The notes beneath the pieces are model-generated. The model had not been told where the DNA came from and ran no database searches. It saw only the letters and a program-made list of their open reading frames with translations. A DNA stretch of 64,000 bases from Granulosicoccus sp045110475 (GTDB lineage: Bacteria > Pseudomonadota > Gammaproteobacteria > Granulosicoccales > Granulosicoccaceae), in contig JBGCGC010000133.1 in NCBI GenBank assembly GCA_045110475.1, forward strand, positions 71,950 to 135,949, written 5' to 3'. Shown piece after piece: positions 53,104-61,788 of the stretch (position 1 is its first letter; every line of letters starts with the position of its first letter). The position numbers were made by a program, and so were the translations under genes.

Positions 53104-54099
53104 ATGAACAATCGCACGATAGGCTCATTGTCCGTTTCGCCCACAGGACTGGGCTGCATGAACTTGTCTTTTGGCTACGGAAAAGTCGATGAGGAAACCG
53201 CCAGCCGTGTTTTGCTGGAAGCACTTGACGCCGGAATCACGTTCTTTGATACCGCGTTCATGTACGGTGCAGGTCATAACGAGACACTGATGGGCAAGGT
53301 ATTGCCGCCACACCGCAAGCGATTTGTGCTGGCAAGCAAATGTGGTCTTGGTCCGGATGGAATTGATGGGCGACCGCAGACCATTCGTCAGCAGTGCGAA
53401 ACCAGTCTGAAAAGACTCCAGACCGACGTCATTGACCTTTACTACCTGCACCGCCTGGACAGTCAGGTACCGATCGAAGAGAGTGTCGGTGCCATGTCTG
53501 ATCTGGTGCGTGAGGGTAAGGTGCAGGAGTTGGGATTGTCGGAAGTCTGCTGCCCGACGCTCAAGCGTGCGCAGAGTGAGCATACTATTGCGGCGGTACA
53601 GTCTGAATATTCGTTGTGGTCGCGCACTCCTGAGCATGGAATGCTGGAACTGTGTGCAAGTTCGGGAGTAGCGTTTGTACCATTCTCCCCGCTGGGTCGT
53701 GGATTTCTGGCAGGCTCCGCAAGGCCTGTCAGTGATCTCGGCGAGGATGATTTGCGTTGCACCATTGCCCGTCCGAGATTTGAACCGGAGGCTTTTTCGG
53801 CCAATCAGACACTGTTATCGGCTTTTGGAAAACTGGCGAGTGACAATGGCTGCACGATGGCTCAGCTTGCGCTAGCCTGGTTGTTGTCTATCGAAGATCA
53901 GCGTCTGGTGCCCATTCCCGGGACACGCAGTGTTGAGCATATGAAAGACAATGCGGCGGCGGCTAACGTTGTCCTCAAGCCAGAAACTGTGGCAACACTG
54001 GATGCGATGATCAATGAATCGACAGTGGTGGGTACTCGCTATACCTCTGATCGCATGCAATCAACAGACAGTGAGCGTGATGTGCGGGCAAATGCCTGA
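53104..54099 (+). CDS. Aldo/keto reductase
   Basis: 331-residue NADPH-dependent oxidoreductase of the AKR family (YajO/Gcy-type branch). Catalytic tetrad: Asp in FFDTAFMYG, Tyr in the same stretch, Lys in VLASKCG, His in YYLHRLD. The C-terminal NADP site is in VPIPGTRSVEHMKDN. ATG 53104 has GAGGAGG six to seven bases upstream; a GTG at 53098 overlaps that site. Substrate unknown. It follows the flavoprotein after 156 bases and may be separate. Confidence 0.9.
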   Translation: MNNRTIGSLSVSPTGLGCMNLSFGYGKVDEETASRVLLEALDAGITFFDTAFMYGAGHNETLMGKVLPPHRKRFVLASKCGLGPDGIDGRPQTIRQQCETSLKRLQTDVIDLYYLHRLDSQVPIEESVGAMSDLVREGKVQELGLSEVCCPTLKRAQSEHTIAAVQSEYSLWSRTPEHGMLELCASSGVAFVPFSPLGRGFLAGSARPVSDLGEDDLRCTIARPRFEPEAFSANQTLLSAFGKLASDNGCTMAQLALAWLLSIEDQRLVPIPGTRSVEHMKDNAAAANVVLKPETVATLDAMINESTVVGTRYTSDRMQSTDSERDVRANA

Positions 54100-54154
54100 C
54101 GGATGTATGTAAATCAGACCAGCAGGCTAGAACCCCCGTTTAGTGTCTAAGCTG

Positions 54155-55288
54155 TCAGGCGGTGCGTCTTTCTACCAGCACGACAAGCAATCCAGTGATG
54201 TTCTTTTCGTTGTCCACGTGCGCAGCCGCAGAAAAATTGACCGGAATGTGGCCTTTTTCTGCGGTGAGCAGGTTGCATTTGACATCGCTGATCCATCCAT
54301 CGGTTCGAAGCTTCTGGACATTGTCTGACAGATTTCTTCGCGACAGGCTATCCATATATCGATAGCCACTTTGACCGATAATCTCTTTGGGCGAATAACC
54401 CAGAAGGTCTATACATTTGTCGTTGATACTGACGATCGCGCCGTCACTTCCCAGTTCACACATCATGACCGGTGAATGCTTGAACAGAGATTGAAATCGG
54501 GCATTACTTTCCAGAGCCTGCTGTTCAGCGCATCGACGCTCAGTAATGTCCTTGCCAATTGACTGGACTTCGATCATTACTCCATTGGAGTCAAAGAACG
54601 CTTTATCCGACCATTGTTGCCAGTAGATATCACCATCGATAACCACACTCCGATCGTAGGTTGCTACGGGAAACTGCGGCGTAAGGGAGAGTATCTTGTG
54701 CCTGAAAGCATCGCGCTCCTGTAGCGGTGTGATGTCAAGCAAGGACATGCCTTCGATAGAGTCCGAGGATTTGCCAACATAGCGGGTGTAAGGCTTGTTG
54801 GCAAACGTAATCGTAAAGTCAGGTAGAAAGCGACAGATGAACTCTGACTGGTCCTCTACCACAGTGCGAAAGCGTTCGTGAGAGACCACCAGATCGCGTT
54901 GACGAGAGTAGCTGATCATGGCGAATTCCAGTGCATCGCCAAGCGGTCGGGACTCCATGTGGCCATAGATCAGCCAGTCCATGGCACCCGCACGCATTCC
55001 CTGCAAAGCGCATTCGCCGATAGAGGAGTCACCCAGAAGAATGGTGGGTATCTGGGCAAACATGGCATCGCCCAGATAGTCCGGATCGACAGACTGCCCC
55101 ATGACTGCGTGCACATCGAGAAGGACAACGTCCATTGAATCGATCGGGTAGGGGTATTCTTCTCCTGCCCATACACAGGTCGTTAGCTGTATATTCTGAG
55201 GCGATGAGTCTGACAGCCGCTGTATGTATCCAGGATTGTATGAATCCTCGTGAATCAGTAAAGCGCGTATCGGGCGGGATTCGTACAT
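54155..55288 (-). CDS. Receiver-like plus double-PAS protein without output domain
   Basis: 377 residues. Residues ~1-125 look like a receiver domain (ALLIHEDS; Asp in DVVLLDVHAVMG; LLGDSSIGECALQGMRAGAMDWLIYG). Two PAS/PAC units follow: ~140-260 (VVEDQSEFICRFLPDFTITFANKP, ending SIGKDITERR) and ~265-375 (LFKHSPVMMCELGSDGAIVSINDKC). The protein ends right after the second PAS with no kinase, GGDEF or DNA-binding domain, so it must act through a partner or be shortened. The stop codon is clean and nothing downstream resumes the frame. Convergent with the aldo/keto reductase. Confidence 0.82.
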   Translation of the reverse strand: MYESRPIRALLIHEDSYNPGYIQRLSDSSPQNIQLTTCVWAGEEYPYPIDSMDVVLLDVHAVMGQSVDPDYLGDAMFAQIPTILLGDSSIGECALQGMRAGAMDWLIYGHMESRPLGDALEFAMISYSRQRDLVVSHERFRTVVEDQSEFICRFLPDFTITFANKPYTRYVGKSSDSIEGMSLLDITPLQERDAFRHKILSLTPQFPVATYDRSVVIDGDIYWQQWSDKAFFDSNGVMIEVQSIGKDITERRCAEQQALESNARFQSLFKHSPVMMCELGSDGAIVSINDKCIDLLGYSPKEIIGQSGYRYMDSLSRRNLSDNVQKLRTDGWISDVKCNLLTAEKGHIPVNFSAAAHVDNEKNITGLLVVLVERRTA

Positions 55289-55432
55289 TTAATCTGCTTG
55301 AGTTCCTTGAGTCGAATCGAAGACTCGGGCGATGCCACTGTGGTGCTTTTATCCGACAAATTCCATGCCATTACAGCTTTCGTCCCTGAGGCACGGCAGC
55401 CAATCTGGCCACCGTACCATACACAAGCGCTA

Positions 55433-56275
55433 TCAGATATCGATAACCAGATTTATGGTGGTGACGCTGTCGCTGCTTGAATCCAGAGGGCTGTCACCGG
55501 ATGACAGATCACTGTTGCTTCTTGAGAAGTGAGCGATCTTAAAAGCCAGCTTCTCTGAAATCTTGAAAGCAACTCCCAGACCGAGTTCGACGAATGTGTT
55601 GTCGCTGCCGAAGTCGCTGCGCATGTCAGCGTTGAAGGTGACGTTTTCGTTCACACGGCTGAGAAAATTCAAACCAAGATAGCCAACTCCTCCGTTAACA
55701 TCGTCACCGACAACAAGTTCGGTATTCTTGTTACCAAAACCTGCTTCAGCACTCAAAAAGCCGGATGCATTACTGTAGAACTCGTAACCCACACCGAGGA
55801 TCTGACGGGTAGCGGAGTCGATATTTCCTGGCTTATCCTGTTCCCAATCGAGAATACCGAAAAAGTAGGTTTTTGGCCGGTAGTAGAATTTCGGCTGATA
55901 GCCCAGTGCAAGTCTGTCTGAATTGTCGCCTTTGACGATCGTCCTTTGCTGTCTGCCATCGTCGCCTAGAATGGGTTCGCCGTCTGGACCCCGTTCTACG
56001 ATGACGATAGATGAGCTTCCCTTGAAAACTGATCCGAACACCAGGTGCTCCCAGCGTTCAACCGTTTTGCCCAGACGAATGGATCCGTTGACGTTGCTGG
56101 CTTCTGAATTACCCGTTGAGCTTGTCGCGCCCAGAGTTGCTGTGCCACTCCAACCATTGAATGCACTGTCAATCAACGAACCTTCGTCGTCTTGAGCCAT
56201 AGTCAATGGGGAGTGGAACATGGCGCTGATCGCAACAGTAGCAGCGAACAAACTTGTCTTGGTGTTGCAGAGCAT
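55433..56275 (-). CDS. DUF481 outer-membrane beta-barrel protein
   Basis: 280-residue YdiY-like protein with a signal peptide (residues ~1-27, ending TMAQDDEG). Mature part WSGTATLGATSSTGNSEASNVNGSIRLGKT and many alternating strands end with an aromatic-poor but barrel-like C-terminus (INLVIDI). Members are salt- or acid-induced outer-membrane proteins of unknown transport role. Single gene. Confidence 0.85.
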   Translation of the reverse strand: MLCNTKTSLFAATVAISAMFHSPLTMAQDDEGSLIDSAFNGWSGTATLGATSSTGNSEASNVNGSIRLGKTVERWEHLVFGSVFKGSSSIVIVERGPDGEPILGDDGRQQRTIVKGDNSDRLALGYQPKFYYRPKTYFFGILDWEQDKPGNIDSATRQILGVGYEFYSNASGFLSAEAGFGNKNTELVVGDDVNGGVGYLGLNFLSRVNENVTFNADMRSDFGSDNTFVELGLGVAFKISEKLAFKIAHFSRSNSDLSSGDSPLDSSSDSVTTINLVIDI

Positions 56276-56582
56276 GATGAAATATTGATCCTGTAAATTG
56301 GTAGACGCTCAATGGTATGCGCTTCCGAGGGAAAATTACCGCGAGTCACAATGTTTTACAGGCTGATTATCACCGCAGAGGTTACATCGGGTCGCGATGG
56401 CACGAAAGGTAAACAAGTGATACGTTTGTTTGACACATCTGTGTACGGTATCACCCTGCATCGAGTTCATTGATACGAAAACCCCAAGGCCTACGGTTGC
56501 CCAACGGTATACGGTTATCTAACGGTATGCGGCTACGTTTAATACACACATTTTCTATGTACAGTTTTCCTATGAGCCCGTG
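56276..56582. other. Intergenic region with short tandem repeat
   Basis: 307 bases between two minus-strand genes, no gene supported. It holds the three-copy 18-base repeat listed separately. A short plus-strand frame across the repeat reads as a low-complexity Arg/Leu/Gly/Asn repeat and is not supported. Confidence 0.6.
56485..56538. repeat. Imperfect 18-bp tandem repeat, three copies
   Basis: Copies AACGGTATACGGTTATCT (56503) and AACGGTATGCGGCTACGT (56521) share 14 of 18 bases; a more divergent copy CAAGGCCTACGGTTGCCC precedes. It lies 45-100 bases past the stop of the ABC-transporter ATPase gene. Confidence 0.6.
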
Positions 56583-58226
56583 TCAGGAATTCTCACGACT
56601 CGCTATCGCCGCATCCAGCCAACCTGCCTTCATCTGCGGTACTGACGACAACAACAGCTCGGTGTAACTATCATAGGGTGGGGAAAGCACCTTGTTTTTC
56701 GTGCCGTAGCGCACCCGCTGCCCTTGATACATGACGGCAATGGAATCGGCTATCGCCTTAACAGTTGCAAGGTCATGGGTTATGAACAGATACGCCACAT
56801 TTTCCTTTTTTTGCAAATTTAGCAACAGTTTCAGAATGCCATCGGCCACCAGCGGGTCCAGTGCGCTGGTAACCTCATCGCAGATGATCAATCGAGGCTT
56901 GGCCGCCAGCGCTCTGGCAATGCATACACGCTGTTTCTGTCCTCCGGACAGCTCGGCTGGATAGCGATCTGCAAAGCCATCACCCATTTCGATAGCATCC
57001 AGCAGTTCTGCCACTCGCTGTTTTCGTGCAGCACCTTTCAAATTGAAGTAGTAGCCCAACGGTCGACCAATTATCGTCGCAACGGTATGGCGCGGGTTCA
57101 TGGCAACATCTGCCATCTGGTAAATCATCTGTAATTGTCGAAGCTCTTCACGGCTGCGCTGTTTCAGTGCAGGAGGCAATGTGTTGCCGTCAAAGGTCAA
57201 TGTACCGTTGATGGGCGGAAGCAGGCCCGTGATGACCCGTGCCAGCGTCGATTTGCCGGATCCGGATTCTCCGACCACCGCCAGCGTCTGTCCTGCACAA
57301 AGTTCTACAGATACGTTTTTTAGAACCTTCGCATCGTTCCCCGGGTATGCAGCGGTAATGTCGTCGACCTTGAGCAGGGCATCAGGTGTCGGGCGTTGTT
57401 CCTCGTGATTGATACTGCGCACATTCACCAATTCACGAGTGTATTCCTGTGTGGGAGCTTCGATGATGCTACGTGTGTCGGAGTATTCAATGCACACGCC
57501 GTTCTTCAGCACCATGATGTCATCGCTCACTTGTGCAACAACCGCCAGGTCATGAGAAATATACAAGGCCGCCACGCCGGTTTTTCTTATGGCGCGTTTT
57601 ATCGCCGCCAGTACATCGATTTGCGTCGTGACATCCAGAGCTGTGGTGGGTTCATCGAAAACAATGAGATCCGGTTGTGAACACAGGGCCATGGCTGTCA
57701 TCACCCGTTGCAGCTGACCACCGGACACCTGGTGCGGGTACCGTTGACCGATGTTCTCGGGATCGGGCAAACCCAGTGTGTCAAAAAGCGCAATAGCGCG
57801 TGCCTGAGCGTCAGCTCTGGACGCTGTGCGATTCAGCAGAGTAGCTTCAAGTACCTGATCAAGCAGACGGTGTGCCGGATTGAATCCGGCGGCTGCAGAC
57901 TGCGACACGTAGCAAACCTGTAGCCCACGCACCTGACGCAATGTCTTTTTGCTGGCCTCACTGATATCAATGCCGTTTAGTAGAACTTGCCCACCACTGA
58001 TATGTACACCGCCGCGTCCGTACGCCATTGCCGCAAGGCCGATGGTCGACTTGCCAGCACCCGACTCACCAATCAGTCCCAGAACCTGACCCTTACCGAG
58101 AGTGAAGGAGACATTATCGACGATGGTGACGTTGTGAGGTCTGGCATCGGTTGGATACACCGTGGCAGAAATCTGCAGATTACGAACATCAAGCAGGGGA
58201 CCTGTGCTTGTTTCGTTACTGGCCAC
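56583..58226 (-). CDS. Fused dipeptide/oligopeptide ABC transporter ATPase (DppD-DppF)
   Basis: 547 residues with two complete ATPase domains. First: GESGAGKS, VSGGQLQRVMTAMAL, LIVFDEPTTALD, YISHDLAVV. Second: GESGSGKST, LSGGQKQRVCIARALA, LIICDEVTSALD, FITHDLATV. This is the fused YejF/GsiA-like arrangement that energises the permease pair upstream. GTG 58226 has AAGGTGG about five bases upstream; GTG 58235 is an alternative, both overlap the permease end. Last gene of the binding-protein-permease-permease-ATPase operon. Confidence 0.9.
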   Translation of the reverse strand: MASNETSTGPLLDVRNLQISATVYPTDARPHNVTIVDNVSFTLGKGQVLGLIGESGAGKSTIGLAAMAYGRGGVHISGGQVLLNGIDISEASKKTLRQVRGLQVCYVSQSAAAGFNPAHRLLDQVLEATLLNRTASRADAQARAIALFDTLGLPDPENIGQRYPHQVSGGQLQRVMTAMALCSQPDLIVFDEPTTALDVTTQIDVLAAIKRAIRKTGVAALYISHDLAVVAQVSDDIMVLKNGVCIEYSDTRSIIEAPTQEYTRELVNVRSINHEEQRPTPDALLKVDDITAAYPGNDAKVLKNVSVELCAGQTLAVVGESGSGKSTLARVITGLLPPINGTLTFDGNTLPPALKQRSREELRQLQMIYQMADVAMNPRHTVATIIGRPLGYYFNLKGAARKQRVAELLDAIEMGDGFADRYPAELSGGQKQRVCIARALAAKPRLIICDEVTSALDPLVADGILKLLLNLQKKENVAYLFITHDLATVKAIADSIAVMYQGQRVRYGTKNKVLSPPYDSYTELLLSSVPQMKAGWLDAAIASRENS

Positions 58227-59040
58227 TGCGTCCACCTTTCAAGTCGGTTGTGCGATTGAGAATCCAGTCGGCGATGAGATTGACTGAAATGGCCAGAATG
58301 GCAATGGCAGCCGCGGGAATGAGTGCGGCAGGGATTCCAAAGATAATGCCATCCTTGTTTTCCTTGACCATGCCACCCCAGTCTGCGTCGGGTGGTTGTA
58401 TACCCAGACCCAGAAATGACAGCGCAGACAAAAACAGCACTTGAAAGATGAAACGCAAACCCAGTTCTGCAATTAACGGAGTAAGTGCATTGGGCAGGAT
58501 TTCACGAAAAACGATCCATAGCCTGCCTTCACCGCGGAGTCTGGCAGCTTCTACGTATTCCATGACGTTGATATCCACGGCAACCGCACGCGCCAGCCGA
58601 TAGACTCGTGTGGCATCCAGTGTTCCCATGACAAGAATCAGCGTCAGCAGGTTGGCCGGCAGGACCGATAGCACCACCAGAGCAAATATCAGCGTCGGTA
58701 TGGACATCAGCAAGTCAACCAGACGTGATAGCACTTGATCGAGCCAGCCGCCGATGACCGCTGCAGTCAAGCCAAGTATAGCCCCCAGCGTAAATGACAG
58801 TGCTGTCGCCATAAGCGCGATAAAAATCGTTGTGCGTGCGCCGTAGATCATGCGTGAAAGCAGATCCCGTCCCAGGTTGTCGGTACCCAGCCAGAACTGT
58901 GAGGAGGCGGGCTCCCACACGCCCCCGACAGTTTCTGCCAGACCATAGGGCGCTATCCATGGAGCAAACGCCGCGGCAAACAGAAACAGCGATGTAATCA
59001 CTAATCCGACAATTGCGCTGATGGGAATACGACTAAACAC
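58216..59040 (-). CDS. Dipeptide-type ABC transporter permease (DppC-like)
   Basis: 274-residue permease, six helices; the N-terminal helix followed by WLGTDNLGRDLLSRMIYGARTTIFIAL and the EAA loop region YVEAARLRGEGRLWIVFREILPNALTPLI are typical of DppC/OppC. It begins 15 bases after the DppB-like gene and overlaps the ATPase start. Confidence 0.92.
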   Translation of the reverse strand: MFSRIPISAIVGLVITSLFLFAAAFAPWIAPYGLAETVGGVWEPASSQFWLGTDNLGRDLLSRMIYGARTTIFIALMATALSFTLGAILGLTAAVIGGWLDQVLSRLVDLLMSIPTLIFALVVLSVLPANLLTLILVMGTLDATRVYRLARAVAVDINVMEYVEAARLRGEGRLWIVFREILPNALTPLIAELGLRFIFQVLFLSALSFLGLGIQPPDADWGGMVKENKDGIIFGIPAALIPAAAIAILAISVNLIADWILNRTTDLKGGRSGQ

Positions 59041-59055
59041 GATGGTTGATTGGGT

Positions 59056-60012
59056 TTACCTGGGGTGGCGAATACGAGGGTTGGCGACAATGGAGACGAT
59101 GTCGGCAAACATGTTCAGGCCGATATAAAATGCGGCAAAAATAAGTCCGCAGGCTTGCACAACAGGAACGTCTCGCTTGGCAACGTGATCAACCAGGTAT
59201 TGACCCATACCCGGGTACACGAATATCACTTCCACCACGACAACGCCAACAACGAGATAGGCAAGGTTCAACATGACAACGTTGACGATCGGGGCTATCG
59301 CGTTCGGGAAGGCGTGTTTTGCAATGATACGAAACGCGGATAGACCCTTCAGTTCCGCTGTTTCTATATACGCTGACTGCATCACATTAAGGATGGCTGC
59401 ACGCGTCATGCGCATCATGTGCGCAAGAACAACGAGCGTCAGCGTCGTCGCTGGCAACGCAACCGCAGACAGTCGTTCCATGAAGCTCATTGACTCAAAG
59501 ACCGTGGCAACGCTGGGAAACCAGCCAAGCTTGACTGCCACGAAGTAGATCAGCAGATAGCCTATGAAGAACTCTGGCAGGGATATGCAGGCAAGCGTGG
59601 AACCGGATATCAGCTTGTCTGGCCAGCGGTTTTTATAACGCACAGCCAGCAGGCCAAGAAAGATGGCGATAGGCACTGAAACCACCGCAGCCACCGACGC
59701 CAGAAAAACAGTGTTGTATAAACGTTTGCCGATGGCATCAGCAATGTCGGTACCGTTGGTCAGCGCGGTGCCAAGATCGCCCTGCATGATCCCGCCCAAC
59801 CAGCTGAAGTATCGAGACAGGGCCGGTTCGTTCAGCCCCATGTCACGACGAAGATTGGCCAGCGCTTCGGGAGTGGCTGACTGACCCAGAATCGACTGCG
59901 CAACATCACCCGGTAGAATCTCGGTGCCTGCAAAGATAAGCGCAGACACCGCAAGCAATAGCAAGGCGCTGATGGCAAGCCGCTTTGCTATCAGGGTGAG
60001 TAGATAACTCAT
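59056..60012 (-). CDS. Dipeptide-type ABC transporter permease (DppB-like)
   Basis: 318-residue permease of the DppB/OppB type: ILPGDVAQSILGQSATPEALANLRRDMGLN, SLPEFFIGYLLIYFVAVKLGWFP and MRMTRAAILNVMQSAYIETAELKGLS. ATG 60012 begins MSYLLTLIAKRLAIS, a normal first helix; the frame open from 60057 adds a non-family leader. It is 60 bases after the binding-protein gene. Confidence 0.92.
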   Translation of the reverse strand: MSYLLTLIAKRLAISALLLLAVSALIFAGTEILPGDVAQSILGQSATPEALANLRRDMGLNEPALSRYFSWLGGIMQGDLGTALTNGTDIADAIGKRLYNTVFLASVAAVVSVPIAIFLGLLAVRYKNRWPDKLISGSTLACISLPEFFIGYLLIYFVAVKLGWFPSVATVFESMSFMERLSAVALPATTLTLVVLAHMMRMTRAAILNVMQSAYIETAELKGLSAFRIIAKHAFPNAIAPIVNVVMLNLAYLVVGVVVVEVIFVYPGMGQYLVDHVAKRDVPVVQACGLIFAAFYIGLNMFADIVSIVANPRIRHPR

Positions 60013-60072
60013 GGTTGTGGTGATTCGATGAAAGCGCGCAGCAAGTGCTGCGCACAATCAAGTGACATCAGC

Positions 60073-61659
60073 TTAAGCCTTTAACCAGCAGCGTGACAGA
60101 GCTTGCCCATTCATCATTGCCTGATTGGCATTGACAGTCCAGCCATCGACCTTGTCAGAAACACCTTCGACCCAGTCGTTAAACATCGGACAGATAAGTC
60201 CGCTTTCGTTGTGCACCATGGTGCCCATGTCGCGATAGATTTGCTTGCGCTTGCCTTCATCCAGCTCACCCCGTGCGGCAAGCAGCATCTTGTCAAAGTC
60301 TTCACTAAAGAAGCGCGTATCGTTCCAGTCCGCTGTAGACAGATAAGCCGTCGAATACATCTGATCCTGTGTAGGACGACCACCCCAGTAAGATGTGCAG
60401 AACGGTTGCTTGTTCCAGACTTCAGACCAGTAGCCATCATTGGGCTCGCGTTTAACATCAAGCGTGATACCAGCGCTGGACGCCGTTTGCTGATACAACT
60501 GCGAGGCATCAACCGCGCCTGGGAATGAGCCATCAGCGGTACGCAGTACGATAGGACCGGAGTGCCCCGACTTCTTGTAATGGAAGGCGGCCTTGTCAGG
60601 ATCAAAACTGCGTTGCTCGATGTCATCCGAAAAATACGGGTAGGCTGAATTGATCGGCATGTCATTACCGATCGAGCCATAGCCAAAGAGAATCTTGTCG
60701 ACCATCTCCTGACGGTTGATAGCGTACTTGAGCGCCAGGCGCAGATCGTTGTTATCAAAGGGTGCCGTGTTAGCGTGCATATTGAATACATAGTGACCAC
60801 GCCCCGGTGCGGCCTTGATCTGGACGTTGGGGATACGCTTGACCAGTTCGACGATCTTGGGTGGTACGCGTTCGATCATATGAACCTGACCTGACTGCAG
60901 TGCTGCGACTCTGGCGGTATCATCATTGATGACCAGAATCTCGACTTGTTCAGCGTGACCTCGGTCGCTCTTCCAGTCGTTGGTGTTTTTCTCGTATCCA
61001 TGGCGTACACCGGGCTCGTTCACCATCATCTTGTAAGGGCCAGTGCCAATCGCCGCCGCTGGATCATCCTTGCCACCATTAGGCTGGATAATCAGGTGGT
61101 AGTCGGACATCAGGAACGGTAGATCCGCGTTTGGATCTTTCAGGCCGACAACCACCGTATTACCATCGACCTTCATGGTGTCGATGTTGCGCATGACGCC
61201 CAGCGCGCCTGATTTTGTATCCTCTCCGGAATGGCGCTCAAGTGTGGCGAGAACATCCTCCGGTGTCAGCGTCTTGCCATTGTGAAATTCAACGCCCTGA
61301 CGAATCTTGAAAGTCCAGGTTCTGGCATCAGATGATGAACCGAACTCTTCGGCGAGGCGGTTTTCTATGCTGCCATCGTCTGCTATGTCGACCAGTAAAT
61401 CACCCCATTGGTGTCCATTGATGAAAGGCACAGCGCTGGCTGCAGTGGCTGGATCCAGACTGTTTGTCGATTCGCCACCAGAGCTTCCAAGCTTGAGTAA
61501 ACCGCCTTTTACTGGCTCTGCCGCTATGGCAGATTGACTGAGAATACTATTCGACAACGCGACGCTTGCGCCCATCGCGGCTGCGCGTTTCATGAAGCTG
61601 CGTCGATCAAGACGGCCTGAGGTGACGAGTTTGCTAAGCTGTTTTAGCGTGTCTGTCAT
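60073..61659 (-). CDS. Dipeptide-type ABC substrate-binding protein, Tat-exported
   Basis: 528-residue SBP_bac_5 family protein. The signal DRRSFMKRAAAMGASVALS is a twin-arginine leader, ending near IAAEPV. The body has RTWTFKIRQGVEFHNGKTLTPEDV and DLRLALKYAINRQEMVDKILFGYG, family landmarks. It binds peptides or other extended solutes for the DppB-DppC-ATPase importer. ATG 61659 is chosen; GGAG lies upstream. It is divergent from a CocE-type hydrolase with 129 bases between starts. Confidence 0.93.
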   Translation of the reverse strand: MTDTLKQLSKLVTSGRLDRRSFMKRAAAMGASVALSNSILSQSAIAAEPVKGGLLKLGSSGGESTNSLDPATAASAVPFINGHQWGDLLVDIADDGSIENRLAEEFGSSSDARTWTFKIRQGVEFHNGKTLTPEDVLATLERHSGEDTKSGALGVMRNIDTMKVDGNTVVVGLKDPNADLPFLMSDYHLIIQPNGGKDDPAAAIGTGPYKMMVNEPGVRHGYEKNTNDWKSDRGHAEQVEILVINDDTARVAALQSGQVHMIERVPPKIVELVKRIPNVQIKAAPGRGHYVFNMHANTAPFDNNDLRLALKYAINRQEMVDKILFGYGSIGNDMPINSAYPYFSDDIEQRSFDPDKAAFHYKKSGHSGPIVLRTADGSFPGAVDASQLYQQTASSAGITLDVKREPNDGYWSEVWNKQPFCTSYWGGRPTQDQMYSTAYLSTADWNDTRFFSEDFDKMLLAARGELDEGKRKQIYRDMGTMVHNESGLICPMFNDWVEGVSDKVDGWTVNANQAMMNGQALSRCWLKA

Positions 61660-61788
61660 GGTCTGTATCACTCCTGATGGTGTCATGTGCAACTGCCGGA
61701 AATTTGACGGCAGGTATGCGAAGGATTATCCCTATTAGGAAACGATAATAATGCTCTCAATGCAAGCTTTTCATGGAAACCATTTTTC

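Noticed and set aside
56470..56667. Short plus-strand frame across the 18-bp repeat
   Set aside because: The protein is a repeat artefact and then runs antisense into the ABC ATPase gene.
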